Source: Thermus oshimai DSM 12092 (GTDB lineage: Bacteria; Deinococcota; Deinococci; Deinococcales; Thermaceae). From it: a stretch of DNA of 64,000 nt. Every line of letters begins with the position of its first letter. The first letter of the stretch is position 1. The stretch is from the NCBI RefSeq assembly GCF_000373145.1, contig NZ_KB890622.1, positions 62,001 through 126,000 on the forward strand. Direction: 5' to 3'. The position numbers and the translations under genes are program-made. The notes under the pieces were generated by a model that did not search any database, was not told where the DNA came from, and saw nothing but the letters and a program-made list of their open reading frames with translations. Positions 1 through 11,660 of the stretch are shown here, piece by piece.

Positions 1-3358
<3,358 letters not shown>

Positions 3359-3418
3359 ACCGTCCTCCTCATGACCCCGCGCTTTGAGCACCCTTGCGCC
3401 CATCGGGGGTTCTCGGCT

Positions 3419-3424
3419 ATTATA
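3419..3424 (-). promoter_or_regulatory. -10 box for the ugpC operon
   Basis: A perfect TATAAT on the minus strand lies about 60 bases before the ugpC ATG, in an AT-rich stretch between divergent ugpC and mscL. No convincing -35 hexamer is seen at 16-18 bases. Confidence 0.5.
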
Positions 3425-3485
3425 TAGGGGCTTTTTTTACAAAACTTTCACACAATTGCTTTAGGGTGTTCTGCGGAGGTGGGAG

Positions 3486-3860
3486 ATGCTAAAGGGATTC
3501 AAGGATTTCCTCATGCGGGGCAACGTGGTGGACCTGGCGGTGGCGGTGGTCATCGGCGGGGCCTTCGGCCAGGTGGTGAACTCCCTGGTGGCGGACGTCC
3601 TCACCCCCCTCATTGGGGCCCTGGGGGGCGCGCCCGATTTTTCCGCCATCAAGCTCGGGCCTATGGCGTTGGGGAAGTTTATCAACGCCCTGGTGAACTT
3701 CGTGGTGGTGGCCGCGGCCATCTACTTCCTGGTGGTGGTGCCCATGCAGGAGGTGAGCCGCCGCTTGAAGAAGGAGGAAGCCCAGGCCGCGCCCCCGCCC
3801 CCGCCGGAGGAGGTCCGGCTCCTTAGGGAGATCCTGAAGGAGCTCAGGAAGAGGGCTTAA
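3486..3860 (+). CDS. mscL: large-conductance mechanosensitive channel MscL
   Basis: A 124-residue inner-membrane channel that opens under membrane tension during hypo-osmotic shock. The N-terminal amphipathic helix MLKGFKDFLMRGNVVDLAVAVVIGGAFG with the first transmembrane helix is diagnostic; a second helix (FVVVAAAIYFLVVVPM) and a charged C-terminal helix with a proline-rich linker follow. Length fits the family (about 120-150). A GGAGGTGGGAG ribosome site precedes the ATG. Divergent from ugpC, with its last 17 bases overlapping the convergent gene downstream. Confidence 0.96.
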   Translation: MLKGFKDFLMRGNVVDLAVAVVIGGAFGQVVNSLVADVLTPLIGALGGAPDFSAIKLGPMALGKFINALVNFVVVAAAIYFLVVVPMQEVSRRLKKEEAQAAPPPPPEEVRLLREILKELRKRA

Positions 3861-4665
3861 GCCGGTTCCAGAAAAAGAGGCCCAAGAACCCCAGGCCGAG
3901 CTCCGGCCTGGGGTCTAGGGTTACGGAAAGGGCGAAGGCGTGGAAGAGGGGGATCTCCAGGGCCCTCGTGGGGGCCTGGAGCAAGAGCTCCCTAAAGGCG
4001 GGCCCCTGGCGCAGGAGGAGGAGGGCCAGGTAGGGGAGGTAGGGCCAAGGGCCGGTGCCCACCCCTAAGGCGGAAAGCCCCAGGGCGCCAAGGGCCAAGG
4101 CGCGGGCCGGGGGCAGGGGGTCTGGGCCCAGGGCCCTTAGCTCCCCCCAGGGGAGGCTTTCCTCTCCCGGCCAGGGGCCCCGGAAGAGGAGGAGCCTCCT
4201 CCCCTCGTGCCCGCCCAGGTAGGCCTCGGGCCTGGGGGCCACCCCTAAGGGGAGGAGGTGGGCCGGGTCCTCCTTGAGGGCCTGGAAGAGGTTTGGGTCC
4301 AGGGGAAGGCCGTCCACCAGGTACCAGGCGTGGGGCCTGCCCGAAAGGAGGAACCCCAGGGCCCGTTCCACCCGGTGGCCCCGGTGGGCGAGGATACCGG
4401 GCCAGGCCTCGGGGGGCTCCTTTAGGAGGGCCTCCCGCCAGGGCGGGGTTTCGCGGAGGGGGGTGGGGGCCAGCCGGAAGCGGACCTCCAGGACCTCCCC
4501 GGCCTCCAGGGGGAAGCGCCCGAAGAGGTTCCCCCGGGCCTCGTAGACCTCCAGGGGCTTTCGGGAGAGGAAGAGGTCCTCCACCCGCTGCCCCGGGGCC
4601 TCCTGGGGCAGGGGGAGGGTGTGGACGCCGGCCTCGAGGGCCCGGAAGCGCAGGGCGAGGCGCAC
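3844..4665 (-). CDS. conserved hypothetical protein
   Basis: A 273-residue protein I do not recognise. Codon use matches its neighbours and the frame is uninterrupted, so it is probably real. It has no signal peptide; the N-terminal half looks soluble and beta-rich, and the C-terminal third holds hydrophobic leucine-rich stretches (ARALALGALGLSALGVG, YLPYLALLLLRQG) that could be membrane helices. The start is a GTG at 4665. It lies 23 bases from the divergent aminotransferase gene, and its own -10 (TATACC) would be only about 4 bases before the GTG, suggesting leaderless transcription. Confidence 0.6.
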   Translation of the reverse strand: MRLALRFRALEAGVHTLPLPQEAPGQRVEDLFLSRKPLEVYEARGNLFGRFPLEAGEVLEVRFRLAPTPLRETPPWREALLKEPPEAWPGILAHRGHRVERALGFLLSGRPHAWYLVDGLPLDPNLFQALKEDPAHLLPLGVAPRPEAYLGGHEGRRLLLFRGPWPGEESLPWGELRALGPDPLPPARALALGALGLSALGVGTGPWPYLPYLALLLLRQGPAFRELLLQAPTRALEIPLFHAFALSVTLDPRPELGLGFLGLFFWNRLKPSS

Positions 4666-4689
4666 GGGGTATACGATACACTTTTCCCA
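4665..4689. promoter_or_regulatory. divergent leaderless promoter pair with overlapping -10 boxes
   Basis: The 23-base gap between the GTG of the minus-strand gene and the ATG of the aminotransferase contains GTATACGATACACT. On the plus strand TACACT (4677-4682) lies 6 bases before the ATG. On the minus strand TATCGT or TATACC lies a few bases before the GTG. Both transcripts would be leaderless and their -10 regions overlap around the palindrome GTATAC. Confidence 0.5.
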
Positions 4690-5747
4690 TGGACTGGCTC
4701 CTCACCCCTGGCCCCGTGCGGCTCCACCCCAAGGCCCTGGAGGCCCTGGCCCGGCCCCAGCTCCACCACCGCACGGAGCCCGCCCGGGCCCTTTTCCTGC
4801 GGGCGCGGACCCTCCTCAAGGCGGCCTTCCGCACGGAAGGGGAGGTCCTCCTCCTCACGGGAAGCGGCACCCTGGCCATGGAGGCTTTGGTGCGGGGGCT
4901 CTTCGCCCCCGGAGAAAGGGTCTTGGTCCCGGTCTACGGCAAGTTCTCCGAGCGCTTTTGGGAGATCGCCGAGGCCGCGGGGCTTTCCGTGGACCGGCTG
5001 GACTACCCCTACGGCCGGGTCCCCCGCCCGGAGGACGTGGCCAAGGGGGGCTACCGGGGCCTCCTCCTTGTCCACTCCGAGACCTCCACCGGGGCCCTCG
5101 TGGACCTTCCCGCCCTGGCCCAGGCCTTCAAGGCGGAAAACCCCGAGGGCCTGGTGGGGGCGGACATGGTCACGAGCCTCCTGGTGAAAGAGGTGGCCCT
5201 GGAGGCGTTTGGGGTGGACGCGGCCGCCTCGGGGAGCCAGAAGGGCCTCATGTGCCCCCCGGGCCTGGGCTTCGTGGCCCTTTCGCCCAGGGCCCTGGAG
5301 GCCTTGCGCCCAGCGGGCTACTACCTGGACCTCACCCGGGAGCTTAGGGCCCAACGGGAAGGGGAGAGCGCCTGGACCCCGGCCATCAACCTGGTGGGGG
5401 CGGTGGCCGCGGTGCTGGAGGAGATCCTGCCCCGCCTAGAGGAGCACCTGGCCCTCAAGGCCTGGCAGAACGACCTCCTCTACCGGGTGGGGGAGGAGCT
5501 TGGGCTAAGGGCGGTGCCCGAGGTGAGAAGCCCCGCGGTGGCCGCCTTTTACCTGCCCGAAGGGGTGCCCTATGGAAGGGTGAAGGAGGCCTTCGCCCGG
5601 CGGGGCGCGGTGATCGCCGGGGGGCAGGGGCCCTTAAAGGGCCGGATCTTCCGCCTCTCCCTCATGGGCCACTACACCCGCTACGAGGCCCTAGGGGTGG
5701 CGGCCCTTTTCAGGGAAGCCCTTGCCGATATTCTTCCACCTTCCTAA
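4689..5747 (+). CDS. class V aminotransferase (serine/alanine-glyoxylate type)
   Basis: A 352-residue PLP enzyme. The start MDWLLTPGPVRLHPKALEAL and the segment LLLTGSGTLAMEALVRGL are typical of the alanine-glyoxylate / serine-glyoxylate / phosphoserine class V group. VHSETSTG and the PLP-lysine motif SGSQKGLMCPPG (lysine forms the Schiff base) follow. The ATG at 4689 begins at the family start and has a -10-like TACACT 6 bases before it. The exact substrate pair cannot be told from sequence. The last 38 bases overlap the convergent YwlG-family gene. Confidence 0.88.
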   Translation: MDWLLTPGPVRLHPKALEALARPQLHHRTEPARALFLRARTLLKAAFRTEGEVLLLTGSGTLAMEALVRGLFAPGERVLVPVYGKFSERFWEIAEAAGLSVDRLDYPYGRVPRPEDVAKGGYRGLLLVHSETSTGALVDLPALAQAFKAENPEGLVGADMVTSLLVKEVALEAFGVDAAASGSQKGLMCPPGLGFVALSPRALEALRPAGYYLDLTRELRAQREGESAWTPAINLVGAVAAVLEEILPRLEEHLALKAWQNDLLYRVGEELGLRAVPEVRSPAVAAFYLPEGVPYGRVKEAFARRGAVIAGGQGPLKGRIFRLSLMGHYTRYEALGVAALFREALADILPPS

Positions 5748-6300
5748 GCATCTCCTCCCGGGTGTAGACCGCCCGCCCTCCCCCGATGAGGGGCGGGCGG
5801 GTTTTGGCGGCGAGGAGCACCGCCTCCCCAATCCTTCGCACGGAAAGCCGTAGGGGCACGGCCACCGGGCGGAGGTGCATCCCGATGAGGACCCCCCCGA
5901 TGTCCATCCCCCCGTGGGCCTGGGCCCTTAGGGAGGCCACCATCACCGGGTCCTGGAAGCGGAGGAAGGCCACCGTGGCCAGGCTCCCCCCGGCCTTGGG
6001 GTGGGGGAAGACCGTGACCTCCTCCAGGCCATAGGCCAAGGCCGCCTGCCTTTCCACCACCAGGGCCCGGTTCAGGTGCTCGCACCCCTGCACCGCCACC
6101 CACACCCCCCGCTCCAGAAGGGGGGGGAGGAGGCCCTCCAGGATGGCCTCTGCGGCCTCGAGGCTGGGCCTCGTCCCCACCTTTTCCCCCAGGACCTCGC
6201 TGGTGGACCCCCCGAGGACGAAGAGGCTTCCCTTGGGCATGGGGAAGAGCTCCAGGAACTCCCGGATGGCCCCTTCCGCCTGCTTGCGGATGCCTTCCAT
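5710..6300 (-). CDS. TIGR01440 / UPF0340 (YwlG) family protein
   Basis: A 196-residue member of the YwlG family, recognised by the N-terminal PKGSLFVLGGSTSEVLGEKVGT, the central QGCEHLNRALVVE and the C-terminal AKTRPPLIGGGRAVYT. No biochemical role is established for the family. The ATG at 6300 is preceded by TAAGCT (6312-6307) with a 6-base gap, so the gene is probably transcribed leaderless from its own promoter although it follows livM by only 33 bases. Confidence 0.88.
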   Translation of the reverse strand: MEGIRKQAEGAIREFLELFPMPKGSLFVLGGSTSEVLGEKVGTRPSLEAAEAILEGLLPPLLERGVWVAVQGCEHLNRALVVERQAALAYGLEEVTVFPHPKAGGSLATVAFLRFQDPVMVASLRAQAHGGMDIGGVLIGMHLRPVAVPLRLSVRRIGEAVLLAAKTRPPLIGGGRAVYTREEMLRKVEEYRQGLP

Positions 6301-6333
6301 ACCCCAAGCTTAGCCCCGCCTTTGTTCTTAGGC

Positions 6334-7401
6334 CTAGTAGGGGAGGGGCCAGGTGCGGAAGTAGTCCCTTACCCTCCCCCAAAGCCCCACCAGGCCCAAG
6401 GGTTCCAGGATGAGGAAGAGGAGGATGAGGAGGCCGAAGACCACGTTCCGCCAGGCGGCCAGGGCCGCCGCGTACTGGGGCCCGAGGGCGCCCACGAAGC
6501 TATTCAGCACCTCGGGGATGAGGAGGACGAAAAAGGCCCCGAGCACCGCCCCCAGGACCGTCCCCGCCCCGCCCACGATGACCATGGCCAGGTACTGGAT
6601 GCTCACGGAAAGGGGGAAGTACTCCGGGGTCACGGCCTTGTAGAGGTTGGCCAGGAGGCCCCCCGCCACCCCCGCGTAGAAGGCGGAAAGGGCGAAGGCG
6701 AAGAGCTTGGTCCGCACCAGGTCCACCCCCGCCACCCGGGCGGAGAGGTCGTTGTCCCGCACCGCCCGGAAGGCCCGCCCCGCGCGGGTGGAGAGGAGGC
6801 GCTTGCCGTAGAAGAAAAGGGGCAGGGCGAAGAGGAGGACCAGGTACCAAAGGCTTTCCGCGTTTCCCAGGGAGAAGCCCAGAAGCTCCGCCGGGGGCAG
6901 GGTGCGGCCCCGGATCCCCCCCGTGGCCGCCTCCCAGTTCTTGAAGGCGTAGTCCGCCAGGAACTGGAAGGCCAGGGTGGCGATGGCCAGGTACACCCCC
7001 TTGATCCTCAAGGAGGGGAGGCCGAGGAGGAGGCCGAGGAGGGCGGAAAGCGCCCCCCCGAGGAGCACCCCCAAGGGGGCAAGGGGCCCAAAGAGGTGGC
7101 TTGCGGTGTAGGCCCCCACCCCCATGAAGGCCGCGTGGCCCAAGGAGATCTGCCCCGCCCCCCCCACCAGGAGGTGGAGGCCCAGGGCGCTTAGGGCCCC
7201 GATGGCCACCAGGGTGAGGACGTACATGGGGTAGGGCCCGAGGAGGAGGGGGAGGAGGAAGAGGAGGAGAAGGAAGCCGAGAAGGGCGAGCCGCCCCAAG
7301 GGGGTGCTGGCGTAGGCCTCGTCCTCCCGGTAGGTTTCCCGCACCGCCCGGGCAAAACGGCGGCTGAAGCCATCGGTGAGGCGCTTGGAGAGGGCGTACA
7401 T
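6334..7401 (-). CDS. livM: branched-chain amino acid-type ABC permease LivM
   Basis: A 355-residue inner-membrane permease of the HAAT (Liv) import family, with about eight to ten hydrophobic helices after a charged N-terminal segment of about 40 residues. The family motif GGAGQISLGHAAFMGVGAYTAS is present, as is RIKGVYLAIATLAFQF. It begins one base after the stop of the acyl-CoA ligase gene and is the last liv gene. With LivH it forms the membrane pore; LivF and LivG power it and the LivK-type protein delivers substrate. Confidence 0.93.
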   Translation of the reverse strand: MYALSKRLTDGFSRRFARAVRETYREDEAYASTPLGRLALLGFLLLLFLLPLLLGPYPMYVLTLVAIGALSALGLHLLVGGAGQISLGHAAFMGVGAYTASHLFGPLAPLGVLLGGALSALLGLLLGLPSLRIKGVYLAIATLAFQFLADYAFKNWEAATGGIRGRTLPPAELLGFSLGNAESLWYLVLLFALPLFFYGKRLLSTRAGRAFRAVRDNDLSARVAGVDLVRTKLFAFALSAFYAGVAGGLLANLYKAVTPEYFPLSVSIQYLAMVIVGGAGTVLGAVLGAFFVLLIPEVLNSFVGALGPQYAAALAAWRNVVFGLLILLFLILEPLGLVGLWGRVRDYFRTWPLPY

Positions 7402-7402
7402 C

Positions 7403-9256
7403 CTAGACCTCCTGGACCTCGAGGCTCGCCTCCAGCCGGCCCTCGCCCTCGAGGTAGCGGATGGGGAGGGTGACCTCCACCCGCCCGCCCTCCCCGTAGA
7501 GGGCCTGGAGCACGGGGGCGTAGCGGGCCTCCACCACCTGGCGGCGCACCTTGCGGGTGCGGGTGATCTCCTCGTCGTCGGGGTGGAGCTCCTTGGGCAG
7601 GATGGCGAAGCGCTGGATGCGGAGCTTCTCGGGAAGGGTCCGGTTCACCATGCGGATCTCCTCGGCGATGAGCGCGCGCACCTCGGGGCGCTCCGTGAGG
7701 GAGAGGTAGGTGGTGAAGGGGATGCCCCGGCGCCGGGCCCAGTTCTGGACGTTCTCGGGGTCTATCTCTATGAGGGCGGTGACGTAGGGCTTCCCGTGGC
7801 CGAGGACGATGGCCTCGCGGATGTAGGGGGAGTACTTCAGGCGGTTTTCCAGGAACTGGGGGGCGAACCGGGTCCCGTCCAGGAGGGCCCCCACCTCCTT
7901 CACCCGCCCGAGGACGATGAGGTGGCCCCGCTCGTCCAGCGCCCCCGCGTCCCCCGTGCGCAGGAAGCCGTCCTCGGTGAAGGCCTCCTCCGTGGCCTTT
8001 TCCCCCTTGAAGTAGCCCTGGAAGACCTGGGGCCCCCGTACCAGGATCTCCCCCTCCTCGCTCAAGCGTACCTCCGTCCCCGGCAGGGGGGGGCCCACGG
8101 TCTCCGGGGGGGCGTCCCCCGTGCGGTGGGCGGTGGTGGCCGCGGCGGTCTCCGACTGGCCGTAGACCTGGCGGATGTCCACCCCCAGGGCGCGGAAGAA
8201 GGTGAAGACCTCGGGGCCCAAGGGCGCCCCCCCCGTCACCGCGATGCGGCAGGCGGCAAGGCCGAGCCGGGCCCGGAGGGGCCTCGCGATGAGGGGGTAG
8301 AAGAGGGCCCGCTTCAACTCCAGCCAAGGCCCCACCTTTTCCCCCCTGAACTCCCGCCTGGCCCCCTCCAGGAGGGCCGCCATCCCCGCCCGAAAGAAGA
8401 AGGCCTTAAGGGGGTCCGCGTCCGCCATGCGGCTTTGCACCAGGCTCGCCATGTCCTCCCAAAGCCTGGGGGGGGCCAGGAAGAAGTCGGGCTGGACCTC
8501 CTTGAGGTCCTCCCGGAGGGTCAAGGGGTCTTCGGGGAAGTGGACCACCGAGCCCTCGAGGAGGGCCTGGACCACGGTGAGCATCTGCTCCCCGATCCAG
8601 GGGAGGGGGAGGTAGCTGAAGACCCAAGCCCCCTTCTGGAAGCCCAGGGCCTCCCTGAGGGCCAGGTGGCCGGCGATGAGGTTTTGGTGGGAGAGCATGG
8701 CCAGCTTGCTCCGCCCCGTGGTGCCCGAGGTGGGGGCGAGGAGGGCCGTCTCCTCCGGGCGGCGCTTCGCCACGTGGGGGAGGGCCTCCTTGGGGTCCAG
8801 GAAGGCCTCGCTGAAGCGCCTGACCTTCCCCCGGAAGTGGCGGCTCATCCCCGCCTCCTCCCACACCAGGACGAAGTCCAAAAGGTGCAGGTGGGGGTAG
8901 ACCTTGTCCAGCTGCTCCTCGTCCGAGACCACGATGCCCCTGGCCCCGGTGAACTCCAGGAAGTAGCCCACCTCCTCGGGCATGGCGTCGGCGTAGATGC
9001 CCATGGGGAGGGCCCCCAGGGCCTGGGCCGCGAGCTCCGCCTCCACCCACTCGGGGGCGTTGTGGCCCAGGATGGCCAGGACCTCCCCCTCTCTAAGCCC
9101 TAACGCCCTAAGCCCCGCGGCCAGGCCCAAGACCTTCTCCCAAAGCGCCCTCCAGGAGGTCTTCTGCCAGACCCCAAGCCGCTTCACCCGGAGGGCGGGG
9201 GCGTGGGGCTGGGTCTCCGCGTTACGATGGAGATATTCCAGAAGCGTTCCCTTCAC
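7403..9256 (-). CDS. AMP-binding acyl-CoA ligase inside the liv operon
   Basis: A 617-residue adenylate-forming enzyme of the long-chain acyl-CoA synthetase type. The P-loop-like core is TSGTTGRSKLAMLSH, followed by the VTGGAPLGPEVFTFF region, the QVYGQSETAA adenosine-binding motif and the FLRTGDAGALDERG hinge region. The likely reaction is carboxylic acid + ATP + CoA to acyl-CoA + AMP + PPi. The gene sits between livG and livM on the same strand with 1- and 9-base gaps, implying co-expression with the transporter. Similar liv-ligase pairings occur in other bacteria and suggest that the imported compound is a carboxylic acid activated on entry; the substrate is unknown. Confidence 0.88.
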   Translation of the reverse strand: MKGTLLEYLHRNAETQPHAPALRVKRLGVWQKTSWRALWEKVLGLAAGLRALGLREGEVLAILGHNAPEWVEAELAAQALGALPMGIYADAMPEEVGYFLEFTGARGIVVSDEEQLDKVYPHLHLLDFVLVWEEAGMSRHFRGKVRRFSEAFLDPKEALPHVAKRRPEETALLAPTSGTTGRSKLAMLSHQNLIAGHLALREALGFQKGAWVFSYLPLPWIGEQMLTVVQALLEGSVVHFPEDPLTLREDLKEVQPDFFLAPPRLWEDMASLVQSRMADADPLKAFFFRAGMAALLEGARREFRGEKVGPWLELKRALFYPLIARPLRARLGLAACRIAVTGGAPLGPEVFTFFRALGVDIRQVYGQSETAAATTAHRTGDAPPETVGPPLPGTEVRLSEEGEILVRGPQVFQGYFKGEKATEEAFTEDGFLRTGDAGALDERGHLIVLGRVKEVGALLDGTRFAPQFLENRLKYSPYIREAIVLGHGKPYVTALIEIDPENVQNWARRRGIPFTTYLSLTERPEVRALIAEEIRMVNRTLPEKLRIQRFAILPKELHPDDEEITRTRKVRRQVVEARYAPVLQALYGEGGRVEVTLPIRYLEGEGRLEASLEVQEV

Positions 9257-9265
9257 GCGCCACCT

Positions 9266-10015
9266 CTAGGCTTGCCCTAAGTAGGCCTCGGCCACCTTGG
9301 GGTCTTCCCTCACCCCTTCCGGGGGGCCCTCGTAGAGGACCTCCCCGTAGGAGAGGACGAGCACCCGGTCGGATAGCTCCAGCACCGCCCTTAGGTCGTG
9401 CTCCACCCAAAGGAGGGTAACCCCCCACTCCAGCCGGGCGTCCAGAAGGAAGCGGGCCAGGTCCTGCTTCTCCTCCAGGGCGAGCCCCGCCATGGGCTCG
9501 TCCAGGAGGAGGAGTTTGGGCCGCCCGGCCAGGGCCCGGGCCACCTCCACCCTTTTCTGGAGCCCGTAGGGGAGCATGCCTGCTGGCGCGTGGCGGTAGG
9601 GGGAGAGGTGGAGGTAGTCCAGGACCTCCTCCGCCCAAGCGCGCAGGGCCCACTCCCGCTCCGCCCGGGGCAGGCCCATGGGGTAGACGGAAAGGGCCAG
9701 CTCCGCCCCCAGCTTCACGTTGTCCAGGACGCTCATCCCCCGGAAGAGCTCGAGGCCCTGGAAGGTGCGCCCAAGCCCCATCCGGGCCCGTTCCTGGGGG
9801 CTTTTCCCCTTGAGGCTTTGCCCCAAGAAGGCCACCTCCCCCCGCTCCGGCTCGTAGACCCCGGAAAGGACGTTGAGGAGGGTGGTCTTTCCGGCCCCGT
9901 TCGGGCCGATGACCGCGTAGAAAGCCCCTTCCTCCACCCGGAAGGAGACTCCGTTTAGGGCCTTCACCCCTCGGAAGGAAAGGTGGAGGTCTTTGGCTTC
10001 CAGGATCACACCCAC
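9266..10015 (-). CDS. livG: ABC transporter ATP-binding protein LivG
   Basis: A 249-residue ATPase of the Liv importer. Walker A is GPNGAGKTT, the Q-loop is in LGRTFQGLELF, the signature-like element is LPYGLQKRVEVARAL (degenerate, as usual in LivG, which normally has the LSYGQQR form), Walker B is LLLLDEPMAGL, and the switch histidine is in WVEHDLRAV. The start overlaps the end of livF by 10 bases. Confidence 0.93.
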   Translation of the reverse strand: MGVILEAKDLHLSFRGVKALNGVSFRVEEGAFYAVIGPNGAGKTTLLNVLSGVYEPERGEVAFLGQSLKGKSPQERARMGLGRTFQGLELFRGMSVLDNVKLGAELALSVYPMGLPRAEREWALRAWAEEVLDYLHLSPYRHAPAGMLPYGLQKRVEVARALAGRPKLLLLDEPMAGLALEEKQDLARFLLDARLEWGVTLLWVEHDLRAVLELSDRVLVLSYGEVLYEGPPEGVREDPKVAEAYLGQA

Positions 10016-10788
10016 CGCTTCCTCCTCCGGTAGCGCTTGGCCTCGCGGAAGCCCACCACGTCCTTGCCCAGGTAGAACTCCATCACGTCCTGGTCCGCCA
10101 TGGCCGCCTTGGCGTCCCCCTCAAAGACCACCCGGCCCCGCTCCAGCACGTAGACCCGGTCCACCACCCCCAAAGCGGCCCGGGCGTTTTGCTCCACGAG
10201 GAGGAGGCTTAGCCCCTTTTCCCGCCTTAGGGCGTCCAGGGTGGCCATGACCTCCGCCACCAGCTTAGGCGCAAGGCCCAAGGAGGGCTCGTCCACCACC
10301 AGGAGCTTGGGCTCCGTGAGGAGGGCCATGCCGAGGAGGAGCATCTGCTGCTCCCCGCCCGAGAGGTAGCCCGCCTGCTCGTTCCTGCGCTCAAAAAGGC
10401 GGGGGAAGCGGGCGAAGACCTCCTCTATGCCCTCTTTAAGCGCCTTGGGGGAGAGGCGGTGGCCCGCGGCCACCAGGTTCTCCAAGGGGGTGAGGTGGCG
10501 GAAGATGGGCCGGCCCTCCAGGAGGGCGGTGAGCCCTAAGGCGGAGAGCCGGACCGGGTCCAGGTGGGTGGCCTCCTGGCCGTTCAGGCGGATGTGGCCG
10601 TCCAGGACCCGGCCTTCAAACTTGGGTAGGAGCCCGGCCACCGCCCGCACCAGGGTGCTCTTCCCGGCCCCGTTGGGCCCGAGAAGGGCCACCGCCTCCC
10701 CCGGGCCCACCCTGAGGGACACCCCGTCCAGGGCCAGGATCACCCCCCGGTAGACCGCCTTGAGGTTTTCCACCAGGAGCTCCATCAC
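10006..10788 (-). CDS. livF: ABC transporter ATP-binding protein LivF
   Basis: The second ATPase of the importer, 260 residues. Walker A GPNGAGKST, Q-loop replaced by LTALLEGRPIF, signature LSGGEQQMLLLGMAL, Walker B LLVVDEPSLGLAP and LLVEQNARAAL are the usual LivF elements. A C-terminal extension rich in arginine and lysine (FREAKRYRRRKRWV) goes beyond the family core. The start is either the GTG at 10788 or the ATG at 10785; both overlap the livH stop. Confidence 0.92.
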   Translation of the reverse strand: MMELLVENLKAVYRGVILALDGVSLRVGPGEAVALLGPNGAGKSTLVRAVAGLLPKFEGRVLDGHIRLNGQEATHLDPVRLSALGLTALLEGRPIFRHLTPLENLVAAGHRLSPKALKEGIEEVFARFPRLFERRNEQAGYLSGGEQQMLLLGMALLTEPKLLVVDEPSLGLAPKLVAEVMATLDALRREKGLSLLLVEQNARAALGVVDRVYVLERGRVVFEGDAKAAMADQDVMEFYLGKDVVGFREAKRYRRRKRWV

Positions 10789-11660
10789 ACTCTCTCAATC
10801 TCGCGCTGTCCGAAAAGCCCGTAGGGCCGCACCAGGAGGACCAGGAGGACCACCAGGAAGGGCAGGGCCTCGGTGAAGCCGGGGAGGACCGGCTCCAGGT
10901 AGCGCTGGGAAAGGGCCTCCAGCACCCCTAAGAGGAACCCCGCCACCAGCGCCCCCCCCACGGAGTCCAGCCCCCCCAGGATGGCCACGGGGAAGACCTT
11001 GAGGCCGAAGAAGACCAGGTTGTACCCCACCCCGCTGGCCGCGGCCAGAAGGGCCCCCGCCAGGGTGGCGAGGAGGGCGGAAAGCCCCCAGACCGCGGCC
11101 AGGATGCGGGCCGTGGGGATGCCAAGGGCCAGGGCGGCCACCTCCCGCTCGGAGATGGCCCGCACCAGGACCCCGTAGCGGCTTCGCCTGAGGAGGTAGA
11201 GGAGCAGAAGCCCCACGGGCAGGGCCAGGAGGAGGTTCCAGACGGCCCTCGAGGGCACGAACACCCCCCCCGCCTCAAACCCCAGCTCCGGAAGGCCCGT
11301 GGGGAGGTACTTGAGGTCGGGGCCCCAGACGAGCTGGGTGCCCCCGTCCAGCACCGCGGCCAGGCCGATGGTGGCCATGATCACCGCCACCACGTTCCGC
11401 CCGAGGAGCGGGCGCACGAACCCCCGCTCCACCAGGAGCCCGAAGAGGAAGGCGGGGGGCAGGGCCAGGAGGAGGGCCGGAAGGAGGGGCAGGAAAAGGC
11501 TTAGGGTGTAGGTGAGGTAGGCCCCCACCAGGAGGAACTCCCCGATGGCGAAGTTCACCACGCTGGTGGCCCGGTAGACCAGGACGAAGCCCAGGGCCAA
11601 AAGCCCGTAGAGCGCCCCGTTGGTGAGCCCCCCGATGAGGTAGGGGAAGAGGTCGGTCAT
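10785..11660 (-). CDS. livH: branched-chain amino acid-type ABC permease LivH
   Basis: A 291-residue inner-membrane permease with about eight hydrophobic helices. The N-terminal LIGGLTNGALYGLLALGFVLVYRATSVVNFAIGEF pattern is characteristic of LivH. It overlaps the upstream binding-protein gene by 4 bases and the downstream livF by 4 bases, consistent with tight translational coupling in the liv operon. Partner of LivM in the pore. Confidence 0.94.
   Translation of the reverse strand: MTDLFPYLIGGLTNGALYGLLALGFVLVYRATSVVNFAIGEFLLVGAYLTYTLSLFLPLLPALLLALPPAFLFGLLVERGFVRPLLGRNVVAVIMATIGLAAVLDGGTQLVWGPDLKYLPTGLPELGFEAGGVFVPSRAVWNLLLALPVGLLLLYLLRRSRYGVLVRAISEREVAALALGIPTARILAAVWGLSALLATLAGALLAAASGVGYNLVFFGLKVFPVAILGGLDSVGGALVAGFLLGVLEALSQRYLEPVLPGFTEALPFLVVLLVLLVRPYGLFGQREIERV

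Noticed and set aside
3436-3464. Promoter for mscL with TTTACA as -35
   Set aside because: No acceptable -10 hexamer at 16-18 bases; the AT-rich gap is compatible with a promoter but I cannot place it.
4293-4688. Upstream extension of the class V aminotransferase frame
   Set aside because: Low-complexity Pro/Gly/Arg sequence antisense to the unknown gene; the family start and -10 box fit ATG 4689.
6001-7194. 397-codon plus-strand frame over the liv region
   Set aside because: Glu/Gly/His-rich antisense shadow of YwlG-family and livM genes.
7376-9103. 575-codon plus-strand frame
   Set aside because: Antisense shadow of the acyl-CoA ligase; composition typical of reverse-frame GC-rich DNA.
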